This document shows, one piece after another, positions 25,247-34,600 of a stretch of DNA of 36,556 nt. The position numbers and the translations under genes are program-made. Numbering within the stretch: the stretch's first letter is position 1; every line of letters begins with the position of its first letter. Origin of the DNA: CAZSDP01 sp964605665 (GTDB lineage Bacteria > Planctomycetota > UBA8108 > UBA1146); assembly GCA_964605665.1 (NCBI GenBank), contig CAZSDP010000035.1, positions 1 through 36,556 on the forward strand, read 5' to 3'. Below the pieces are notes generated by a model, which was not told where the DNA came from, searched no databases, and saw nothing but the letters and a program-made list of their open reading frames with translations.

Positions 25247-25417
25247 AGTGACTCCGTTTGATTGAGACTCCGATGGTTGAAGAAGCGAGTTTGGAGCAAG
25301 AGAGTGAGGATCATACCGGAAGTTCCCCCCTCCGGACGTGGCTTCGCGCTGATCGACGCCCTCAAATGCCGCGATTTCTGGTGGGAATTCGAAAATGGGA
25401 GATTCCCCCTGGATGGG

Positions 25418-25434
25418 TACGACACAATGTCGTA
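25418..25434. promoter_or_regulatory. Perfect BlaI/MecI-type operator palindrome
   Basis: TACGACA-CAA-TGTCGTA is a perfect 7-bp inverted repeat with a three-base spacer. It is the best-formed site of the array and sits 174 bases before the repressor start. BlaI/MecI-family repressors bind dyads of this general size as dimers. Confidence 0.75.
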
Positions 25435-25443
25435 ATCTTCCGA

Positions 25444-25511
25444 CGCTGTGTCGTAATGAGCCCGACGCTGTGTCTTAATGAGCACCGTGTCTTAATGAGC
25501 GCCGTGTCGTA
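25444..25511. promoter_or_regulatory. Array of four degenerate BlaI-type half-site repeats
   Basis: TGTC(G/T)TA(A/C)T half-sites start at 25449, 25471, 25488 and 25505, each the right half of a 17-base site whose left half is more (first two: CGACG) or less preserved. With the perfect site at 25428, spacing between successive TGTC cores is 21, 22, 17 and 17 bases. Three of them share the tail AATGAGC. This suggests cooperative autoregulation of the downstream repressor operon. Confidence 0.65.
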
Positions 25512-25607
25512 CTGAAAGATTGGTGAGCTTTCGCCATAGATCGATTCTGGTCGATCGCTGGGGGAGCGACCCACCCCGCTGGAATTCATCTTCTCGAAAG
25601 GAATGTC

Positions 25608-25994
25608 GTGGAGCGCCCCGGACTCGCCAATGCAGAGCTGGCCTTGATGGAGCTCCTCTGGGAGCGAGAGCGTTCTACCGCTCGGGAACTCCGTGAGGCA
25701 CTCTATCCCGATTCCACGAAGGCCCAGCATGGGACCGTTCAGCGACTGTTGCAGCGTCTCGAAGAAAAGGGGTTCGTCGAGCGCGACAACTCCCTTTCAG
25801 TGCACTTCTTTTCCGCCAAGATGAGTCGTCAGAGTTATGCGTGCGATCAGTTGGAATCGCTCGCCGATAAATTGATGGGGGGATCTCTGGCTCCGCTGAT
25901 CACCCACTTTATCGCAAAGCACAAGATCTCTCGTGAGGAGCTGAGTCAGCTGCGCGAGGTGTTCAACGAGGAGAGGGAGGAAATCAGTGAGTGA
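25608..25994 (+). CDS. BlaI/MecI/CopY-family winged-helix repressor
   Basis: 127 residues from a GTG start with GAAAGGA 5 bases upstream. The family pattern is clear: LANAELALMELLWERERSTARELREAL (helices 1-2), then HGTVQRLLQRLEEKGFVERD (recognition helix and start of the wing) and a C-terminal dimerisation region, here ending HKISREELSQLREVFNE. It represses its own promoter until cleaved by the cognate M56 protease. Overlaps the M56 gene by 8 bases, so the two are coupled. The operator array lies directly upstream. No beta-lactamase gene is near, so a role outside beta-lactam resistance is probable. Confidence 0.92.
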   Translation: MERPGLANAELALMELLWERERSTARELREALYPDSTKAQHGTVQRLLQRLEEKGFVERDNSLSVHFFSAKMSRQSYACDQLESLADKLMGGSLAPLITHFIAKHKISREELSQLREVFNEEREEISE

Positions 25995-28206
25995 GTTTCT
26001 CCTTCACTTCGGTCTCAGCAATTTGCTGGTGTCGATTCCTCTCGCACTTCTCGCCTGGGGAATGCAATCCTACGGAAGGGCCCCACGTTTGGCCCACCTG
26101 CTGTGGATCTTAGTGCTCTTCAAATTGATCACCCCTCCCCTGATCGAAGCGCCGATCTTGCCCAGCCTCGGCAGCGGCGAAGTGGCGCAAGATGGAGAGA
26201 ATCGGTCGAACACCGATCCTCTTCCACCACTCGCGCCGATTCCCGCGGCCAAGTTGAGCCCGACCGCAGATTCTTCCACCTCGGAATCGGGAAGCGCATT
26301 TTGGCAAGAGCAGTGGAGCGTGGAGAGAGGCGTACTTCTGATCTGGCTCTTCGGTAGTTGCTGGATCTTGCTGTGGTCGGTGGGAAGAGTCGTTCGTTTC
26401 CATCGATTGCTACGTCAAGTTTCAGGAGTTGCGGAGGACTCGGTGCAGGAGCTGGCGAGGGTCGCGGCGAATTCTCTCAACCTCGCGCAGCTTCCGACGA
26501 TCTGGGTTACGCAGGCTCACATCTCTCCGATGGTGTGGTGGGTGGGAAGGGATGTTCGGGTCATCCTTCCCCAGCAGTTGTGTGACGAATTGAGTCGCGA
26601 TCAGCTCCATTGGGTGCTCGCGCACGAATTGGCCCACGTCAAACGCGGGGATCATTTCGTTCGTTGGCTCGAGTGGTGGACCTGCATCGCATTTTGGTGG
26701 AATCCCGTTGTGTGGTGGACCCGCCGAAACCTGCGCGCCAGTGAAGAAGTTTGCTGCGATGCGTTGGTCTTGCGTAGCTCTCAACAGAACTCTCAGGCGT
26801 ACGCTGATTCACTCTTGTCTGTCGTAGAATTCTTGGCTTCCCCGGCGATCCGCCCGCCGGCCTTGGCAAGCGAAATCAACAGTGGCGGTTTCTTGGAGTC
26901 GAGGTTTCAAATGATTGTCAACCCCGGGAAAACTTCCCCGAGTTCACTTTGGCTGCGCACGGGATTGATCCTCGCTGCGGTGGCTTTGATCCCGCTTGGA
27001 GTGGTGTTTGCGCACCCGCAGGTCAAAGATGCGGTAAACGACCTGCCGGAGGGAATTGAAGAGAGATTGAACCCCCTCTTCGCTGACAATGGATTCACCG
27101 ATGAGCAGATCGATCAGGTGATGGGCGTGATGGGGAAGTTCGTCGACTCGATGAAGCAGGAGAAGAACTTCAAGAGCAAAGTCTGGGATCAATGGTTCGC
27201 TTCCAAACCAGGCCTGAATCAAGATCAAATCGATCTCGTCTACCGAATTGCCAAGAGGCTCAGTGGTGGGGCAGCGGCCAAGTCGAAAGATAAACTGCCG
27301 AAGGAGGAATCCGCGGCACTTTATGAGCGCATCGGTTCGCACCTGCTCGAACAAGGACTCACCGAGTCGCAAGTCGACATGGTGCTCAAAGTGATGCCGC
27401 GCTTTACTGCAAGTATCAAAAAGAGCGGCGAGGACTTTGAGCCATCTCCGCGAGCGCTCGTCTATCTCTCCGATGAGATCGGCCTGAATGACGATCAGAT
27501 CGACCTGGTGCTGCGGATGGCCAAGCGTGTCGCCCACGCGAAGAAGCAGACGAATCACTTCGATGAGTGGGTGATCCCGATGCTGAAAGAGAACGGGTTC
27601 AACGGCGACCAGGCGAAGACTGCAGTCGGCGTGTTGCGGAGATTTGGTGCTTGGATGCGGGAAACCGGTGGATCTGAAGATCCTCCCCAAGAGATGATCG
27701 CCGGCTTCGAAGAGCGTCTACTCGCCACGGGGGTCACTGAAGAGCAGCTCGAAGTGGTCAGAGAGATCGCTGAAAAACTCTACTACGATGAGGAAGATCA
27801 CTTCCAAGAAGAGCTTTATCAGTTGTTTGTTGAGCATCGATTCAGTGAAGAGCAGATCGAGCAGGTCTTCGCCTTGATCGAGCGCATCAAGCCACGTCTG
27901 GAGCCAGGCTTTGAGCCGAGCGAAGAAATGATCGAGCGAGTCGAAAATTTCTTGTTCAACATGGTGGAGCTGAGTGAAGAGCAGGTCGAGTTGGTGTTCG
28001 ATCTCTTCGAGCGCTGGACCTATGAGGATAAGGCTGACGAGAAGGTGGGTGTCGACCAAGTGCTCGATCATCTCGAGCGTGCTCTTGAGGAGGGGGAGAT
28101 CACCCCAGAAGAACTGCGTCGCAGGATCGGCGAGATGATGCGTCGACTGAAGGCGTCAGAGAAGAAGGGCTCCCACGACGGAGAGTCGAAGAAAGAGAAG
28201 CTCTAA
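25987..28206 (+). CDS. BlaR1-like M56 metallopeptidase with a C-terminal array of LTxxQ-like repeats
   Basis: 739 residues from a GTG start that overlaps the repressor gene. The membrane protease part (1-345) has helices at about 9-25, 36-52, 114-132 and 322-342, a zinc motif HELAH (213-217) and a third ligand in ASEEVCCDAL (Glu253/254), all expected for M56. The C-terminus is unlike BlaR1: instead of a penicillin-binding domain there are eight to nine repeats of about 42 residues (361-723). Each is anchored on a G-[FLV]-[TNS]-x-x-Q-[IVL]-[DE]-x-V helix start: FTDEQ (370), LNQDQ (410), LTESQ (458), LNDDQ (500), FNGDQ (538), VTEEQ (583), FSEEQ (619), LSEEQ (662) and ITPEE (705). The tail is highly charged. 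By topology the repeats should face the periplasm and serve as sensor. The LTxxQ resemblance to CpxP/Spy/ZraP is inference. Confidence 0.88.
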   Translation: MSEFLLHFGLSNLLVSIPLALLAWGMQSYGRAPRLAHLLWILVLFKLITPPLIEAPILPSLGSGEVAQDGENRSNTDPLPPLAPIPAAKLSPTADSSTSESGSAFWQEQWSVERGVLLIWLFGSCWILLWSVGRVVRFHRLLRQVSGVAEDSVQELARVAANSLNLAQLPTIWVTQAHISPMVWWVGRDVRVILPQQLCDELSRDQLHWVLAHELAHVKRGDHFVRWLEWWTCIAFWWNPVVWWTRRNLRASEEVCCDALVLRSSQQNSQAYADSLLSVVEFLASPAIRPPALASEINSGGFLESRFQMIVNPGKTSPSSLWLRTGLILAAVALIPLGVVFAHPQVKDAVNDLPEGIEERLNPLFADNGFTDEQIDQVMGVMGKFVDSMKQEKNFKSKVWDQWFASKPGLNQDQIDLVYRIAKRLSGGAAAKSKDKLPKEESAALYERIGSHLLEQGLTESQVDMVLKVMPRFTASIKKSGEDFEPSPRALVYLSDEIGLNDDQIDLVLRMAKRVAHAKKQTNHFDEWVIPMLKENGFNGDQAKTAVGVLRRFGAWMRETGGSEDPPQEMIAGFEERLLATGVTEEQLEVVREIAEKLYYDEEDHFQEELYQLFVEHRFSEEQIEQVFALIERIKPRLEPGFEPSEEMIERVENFLFNMVELSEEQVELVFDLFERWTYEDKADEKVGVDQVLDHLERALEEGEITPEELRRRIGEMMRRLKASEKKGSHDGESKKEKL
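27067..28155 (+). repeat. Region encoding about nine approximately 42-residue repeats
   Basis: Coding repeats of the M56 protein C-terminus. Spacing of the conserved Gln (the last position is Glu) between successive anchors is 40, 48, 42, 38, 45, 36, 43 and 43 residues. DNA identity between units is low, so the array is old rather than a recent expansion. Confidence 0.75.
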
Positions 28207-28248
28207 GCCGCACCCCTCACTAGGGAAACTGACAACCAGAGACTTCGA

Positions 28249-28292
28249 CCGCCTCCGAACGTGCCTCCACGCATCTTCGGAGGCGGTTTTTT
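28249..28292 (+). terminator. Strong intrinsic terminator of the BlaI-M56 operon
   Basis: Perfect 11-bp stem (CCGCCTCCGAA 28249-28259 with TTCGGAGGCGG 28276-28286), a 16-base loop and six T. It ends the operon about 40 bases past the M56 stop. Confidence 0.92.
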
Positions 28293-28642
28293 CACTGCCG
28301 GAGTTCGAAGATGATGCTCGCTTGACTATCCGTTACACTGGGCTTATCAATTTCCCTTGGCTGAGGGAAGTATCCGCTTAGGGCGTTCAATCTAAAGCAA
28401 GAACCTTGTTGCAGCTCTTCGAAAGAACGACCTCGGGCAATATCTTTTTCGACGACGACTTCGTGCTGCGGTTTCAGGTCTGTTTCGTCTGAGGTGTCGT
28501 ACGAACGATCAGCGATATTCAACGCGGTCTCTGGGGAGACCACCTTTATTCACAACGATCGGGCTTAGTACTTCAAGACGGAGTACTCCGAGTGTGGGCA
28601 CATCAAGAGTGGGCTAACGTGATTGGGAATAGGTGGAATCCG
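28293..28642. other. Leader region upstream of the RHS gene
   Basis: 350 bases between the terminator and the RHS start codon, presumably carrying the RHS promoter. A short minus-strand frame (28292-28543) begins with GTG and runs into the terminator; it is not called. No repeat or operator was noticed. Confidence 0.45.
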
Positions 28643-31600
28643 ATGAACCGTCTCTTACAGATCCTCTTCTGCCTGTTGATCTCGCAAGCGGTCTGGGCAA
28701 ATGGCAATGTCACAGTTTCTGTAGGCAACACACAGGTCAGTCAAGGACAAGACGCCGAAGTCAACATCTCGGTCAGCACGGATGAACCGATCAAGATTCT
28801 GATCGTAGAGTTACAAACAACCGCGCCGATTCAGGATCCTGTGATCCCGGGGGGGATTACTTGGAGCCCAGACTTAGCAGAAGCTCTGACTGATCCCTCA
28901 GTTCCTCTCCCCAATACTCTTGTTCTCACGGTGATTTTTACCGATCCCGATCCGATTGACGTTATCCCTGCCGGGGCAGATCAACTCCTCGCTTCAGTCG
29001 TTTTTCCCACGGTGGGAACAGGTACGGGTCAAATTACCGTCAATAGCGTTGAAGTTGAATTCGATCCCTCAGTGCCATCGATTCCCGATGTTCGTACATC
29101 AAATGGCGAAGTGGTGGTCACCTCCGGGACTCAATATGACCTCTCATTGAGCAGCCAATCTGCTTCTCCTTGGTCGTTGGTGACTGTCGATGGTGTTCTC
29201 ACCGATGTCACAGGAAACTCTCCCGCAGTTCTTTCTCTCGAAGCGGAACTGACTGTGGGAGACGGGGCGATCATCACATCGATGCAGATCGGGCCCGACC
29301 TCGAACTCTCATCCCCCGACTTCTTCTTGAGCCAGGTCAATTGCGATGGACGCTCTGGCTTCGTGTCCTTCATCAGCGACGAAACGCTGGTGAGTGGTTT
29401 CGAAGGTGGCTCCTTCATTCAGGTGGTTGTCGCGCCGGGAACTGGATTCCCAGATCCAGTCATCCCCGTCTCTTGGGTCACTGCACCATTCACCGAAGGC
29501 ATCGATGTCACCGGGGTCGAATTCACTCCGACCTTCACCGATGGCTCGATCATGATTCGAAGTTTGCGAGGAGATGCGAATCTCGATGACACGGTTGATA
29601 TCGGGGATGTGATCTACATTTTGCAGGCGCTCTTTGGGGGAGGTGATCCCCTTTGGTGCCCAGGATCTGGCGATGCCAACAGCGATTTCGTCATCGACAT
29701 CAGCGATCCGATTTTTCTTCTCTCATTTCTGTTCGGCTCGGGAGCTGCGCCCAGCCCGGAGGTGGCAGATTGCAGTGCCGTTGACCTTCCCTTTACTGAA
29801 AATTTGCTCGGCCCGACTCCGCCCGAGGAAGATCCTGGATGTGGAGGGCTGTTGGCAGGGCCCGGGTTTTTCGGCACCCGTGTCAGTAACAACTGTTTTG
29901 GAACTTGGCCCGTCAGTGAGTTAGTGGTTCCGGTCGACCGTACCGCTCCCGGTGAAGATCCCGTTGAAGGCCCTGGGATTCCGCTGATCGAAACGAGGAC
30001 TGAAGTTCCCTCATGGATCGGCGGATCGGCCGTTGGGATCATGGGCCCGACGGCAGATGATCCGTACAGCGGCCAGGGAACCTCGGCCAATGTGCCCTCC
30101 TTGGCGACGAATCTCTATGAGGCAGTTCCCGGCGAGGACGACGCCACGATGGGGTTCCTCGCGATGCTGAAGAACGGATCTGTCGAGCTTGGCCAACTCG
30201 GCTTTGCGATCCGTGACTTGCAGCGATTTTATCCTGGTGCGAACGACGAAACTGGACTCAGCATCGGTTGGTCTTATTACAGTCGCAGTCACTTCGATGG
30301 AGTCGGTTCGATCGGCGCCGGTTTCATTCACACCTTCTTCGAAAAGCTAGAATTCGTCGACGCAGGACGCTGCACGATTCGCCACTTCTCCGGTGACTCT
30401 CCCTATAACGATTCCGACAATGACTTCGTTCGTACGGAGGAGGTCTGGGTTGGTGGACCTGCCGGCGGCAATCAGACGCTTGAGTTCACCAGTGATTGGC
30501 CATGTGCGGCCTATAAACTCAGTTGGCGCGATGGTCGGATTCACTACTTCAATGCTGATGGACAGATTCTCGCTCGAGTGGGACGTTTCGGGACCAATGC
30601 CATCGTTTTCAATCGCGATCCGAGTGGGGTGCTTCTCTCGGTGACCGATACCCGTGGTCAAGTCTTCTCGGTCACGATGACGAACGGCTTTATCTCGTCG
30701 ATCGTCGATCCCGAGGGGAACGAGATTCAGTACAACATCGTCAACGGACAGCTGCAGAGTGTCACCTACCCCGAACGGGAGGTGGTCGAAGATCCGGTCT
30801 CTCCGTTGACCGCGGGTCCCGGGTGTCCGCCTCTCTACAACCGTGTCGTTCGGACGACCCAGATGAGCTTCGAGTATGAGGCGACAAATGGTCGGCTGAT
30901 CACGATGCGCGATGACATCGACCAAGTGACCGGGGCGGTCGAATACGACCCGACTCGCTTCGGGGTGGTGCAGAGTGTGACCAATGCTCGAGGCGGCGTT
31001 TGGACCTTTGACGACGTCGTGGCCGATAGCAAGATCGTGGTCCATTCGCCGCGCGGATTCCCTGTCGAATACACTCTCGATGCCGATCGGCAAGTGATTG
31101 CGGTTCGGGAGTTCATCACCGGTACCGATCCCAATTACCCGAGCCGCCCCATCCCTCCCAATCATCCGGGTGAGTATCTCTGGGAGCTCGTGCGAGACGA
31201 CCCCTGCAATTGCGGGGTGATCACCGAAATCATCGAGCCTGATCTCGGCAAGTACACTTATGAGTACGATGCATTTCTCAATGTGACTGAGGTAAAGAAG
31301 TTCCCGAACGGCGGTGCCGGCGTACCGCTGACTTGGACCGTTACGTACAACGCTCAAAATCGACCGACCAGTTTCACACCTCCCCATGCCTATGAGTATC
31401 CAGATCCGTCGCTCTACACCTATACCACGACCATCGACATCGATTCTGCGACCGGTTTTGAGATCTACACCCTCAGTACTCCCGCGGGCAACCAGCATGT
31501 CGGGCCGGTGGAGTGGGTTTGGACTCGCGACACTCGCCATCGCTTGGTGGAGTTTCAGGGACCATCCCACGACGGAATTCAGCCGGGAGTTTATGAAGGT

Positions 31601-34600
31601 TGGGAATACTACGATGTGGTGACCATCGACGGGGCGAATGCACTACTTCCCCGTCGCCATACGATGCGTAACGACTGGAGCATCTTTAGCGAATACGAGC
31701 ACGATGCCACCGGTAACCTTCTCACGGCTACCCAAAAGAATGTCACCAACAGCGAAGCATACGTCTTCACCCATCTCTACAACAGCATCGGTCAAATGAC
31801 CTTCTGGACCGGGCCCTCTCGAGGTGATCAACAGTATCAGCGAGAGATTCTCTACGATGAGTCGGGGAGATTCCGGGTCGGGCGTTGGTACTACTACGAT
31901 TCGCCTCCTGATCTCACCCCCGGTGCGCCACCCGCCACGGGCGAGTGGATCGAAATGATCTACGACTACAACGCAGCGGGAGAAGTGGTTCGTTGGCGCC
32001 AACAGGTGGAAGGGTGCCAATACGCTACGGCGGTTTTTGACCGCGATGTCTCTGGAAATCTGATAGAGGTCACCGATCCCGATGGTCAGGTTTCAAGAGC
32101 GACCTATGATGAACGCGACTTCCCCTGGCAACTCACCGACGCTGTCGGGACTTTTGACGCAACGACGCGCGAGGTTTTCTACACCGATGACGGTGATGTC
32201 GACTTCTGCCTCGATCCCTTCGACTTCGGTAGTCCACCCTTCAACTTTGATCGAATCTATGACAGCTACGATCGCTACACCGGTGATCAATCTCCTGGAA
32301 ATTCGTCGTTGGAAGATGAGTTCGACGCATCGGGTCGGGTAATCGTCCGCCGTAGTTTTGATGTGGTCAATGGCGCTTCTGTCGAGATCGAGCGGACTGA
32401 GTTTGAGTATCTCGATTGGCACCACGGTCCCACTCGAGAGACGGCGTTTATCTTCCTAGAAGATGGATCTCAACTCTTACGAACGGTGACGACTCGAACC
32501 GAATACGGACCATCTTCACGTCCTCGACAGATGACGTTGCAAGCTCCAGCGGGAACCGGACCAGAAACGGTGTTTGCCGAGTTCGAGTACGAACCATGGG
32601 GAACTCCCCGGTCGATGACGGATGGGTCTGGTAGTTCGGAGCTCTTCGAATACGACGCCGCGACCGGATACCTTGAAGTTCATGTCCGAAGACAGTTCGA
32701 TCCGTTGACCGGATTGACCGTCGATTACACCCGCCAGATCACCACCGACCATGCGGGGCGGGTGACCGAGGTGCGCTATTTGGCGCCGGGTGAAAGCGAC
32801 CGGGTCGAATCGTTTGGTTACGATTCTCTCGACAACTTGGTGAGCTTCGTCGATCCAAAGGGGGACGTGTCCGAAGGCACCTACCGTTTCGATCGACAGA
32901 TCTTGACCCATCGCCGGGCGGTCACCGGCGGTGTACCTCTCAGTGAGATTCAATACACCTACACCACCGGCGGACGTCTTGCGACCATCATCGACAACCG
33001 AGGGAACACCGTCACGATCGGTCGCGACGGCCGAGGGCGCAAGAATCTCGAGCTGAACCCAGACGGTGCGCAGTGGACGTGGCAGTTCAATCCCGCAGGG
33101 TTCATGACCTCTGCCACAACCCCGACCAACAAAGTGATTTCGCTGGCCTACAACGAGCGCGGTTTCCCCACTTCCCGCACCATCGAACAGGGGGGACAGC
33201 TTCTCCGCACCGATCAATACCTTTGGACAAGCGAAGGTTTCTTGAAGTCCGCCCAGAGGAGTGAAGCGGGCCAGATTAGCACCGTCACGTTCTTGCGAGA
33301 CAGTACGGGGAAGGTCCTCGAAGAAACGATCGACGGTGAAGTGGTGACCTATGAGCGAGATGCTTATGGGCGTTTGATTCGCTTGACCGGTCCCTCCGGG
33401 CACTTCCGTGAGTACGGATACGATGATCATCACCGAGTGACGCAAGTTCGCGATGGGATCGGGGGCACGACCGCAGTGCTCGCCGATCTCGATTATCTCG
33501 GGCCGAGGCGGGCGCTTCGTCAGCTACAGCGACGAGGAGGAGCCGCCTCAACTCTCACTGTCGATCGCGATGGTTTCGGTCGCGTTACGAACCTCTCGAC
33601 CGATCTCGCAGGGAGCCCTCTGTTTGGATACGAGTACGGTTACGATCTCAATGGTCATGTGCGATATGAAAATCGGACCCACGATGGGGTGGGCGATGTC
33701 TATGAGTACAATGGGCTCTATCAGGTCACCCGCTTTATCCGCGACTCTGTCAATCCGATCGACCAAGCGGCGAATCCAGCCGGGAGCTTTGGAAACGCCC
33801 TCGACCGTCAGTACATCTTAGATGCGGACTTCCATCGGCAATCGGTGCTCACCACCTTCCCCGGGGGGATGGTCGACGTCGAAGATTACCTGACTGATCC
33901 TGACCGCCATCACTATACCAATATCGATGGCGTGGTCCGAACCACCGATCTCGACGGGAAACTCCTCACCAACGGCAGTCGTTCTTACTCCTATAGTGCC
34001 GCCGATGAACTGATCGAAGTTCAAGATGCAGGCTCGGTGACGGCGAGTTACAGCTACGACCCGTTTGGGCGGCGGATCGGAAAGACGGTGGGTGGGGTCA
34101 CCACCCGATACATCTATGCCGGTCCTTGGATGCTAGAGGAGTGGCAAGAGTCAGCAGGGCAAGCGGCGACTCTCGATGCGGTGCACTACCACGCGACCGG
34201 AGTCGACGAGGTGTTGATGTCGAAGCGCCGCGATGGGAACGACCTTGACGGCGATGGAAACACCGATGAGCTGATCGACCTCTTCCTGCACCGAAATCGA
34301 TTGGGCAGCGTTCAAGATCTCACTCTTGAGAACGGGACGATCGTCGAAAGCTACCGATACGATGCTTACGGCACTCCCACTATCGAAGACAACAACGGGG
34401 TTACAGTTGCGACTTCCCCCTCTGGCAACAGTTTTCTGTTCAGTGGTCGCGAGTATGACGCCGAGACTGGTTACTACTATTACCGAGCGCGTTATCTCGA
34501 TCCCGCGACCGGCGCGTTCCTCACCGAGGATCCTCTGGGGATGGTCGACAGCGTCAACCCTGTCGCCTACGTCCTCGCCAACCCGGCGATGTTTGTCGAT

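Larger units (their letters stand above)
25247..25607. other. Regulatory intergenic region
   Basis: 361 bases between the cyclase (minus) and the BlaI-type repressor (plus). It contains the BlaI operator array (25418-25511) and must hold promoters for both genes. No gene seen. Confidence 0.6.

Noticed and set aside
25608..28206. Beta-lactam resistance (blaI-blaR1) operon
   Set aside because: The protease lacks the penicillin-binding sensor domain and no beta-lactamase or PBP gene is nearby; only the regulator architecture is shared.
28292..28543. Small minus-strand gene of 83 codons upstream of the RHS gene
   Set aside because: GTG start without a ribosome site, and it runs into the terminator of the BlaI-M56 operon.
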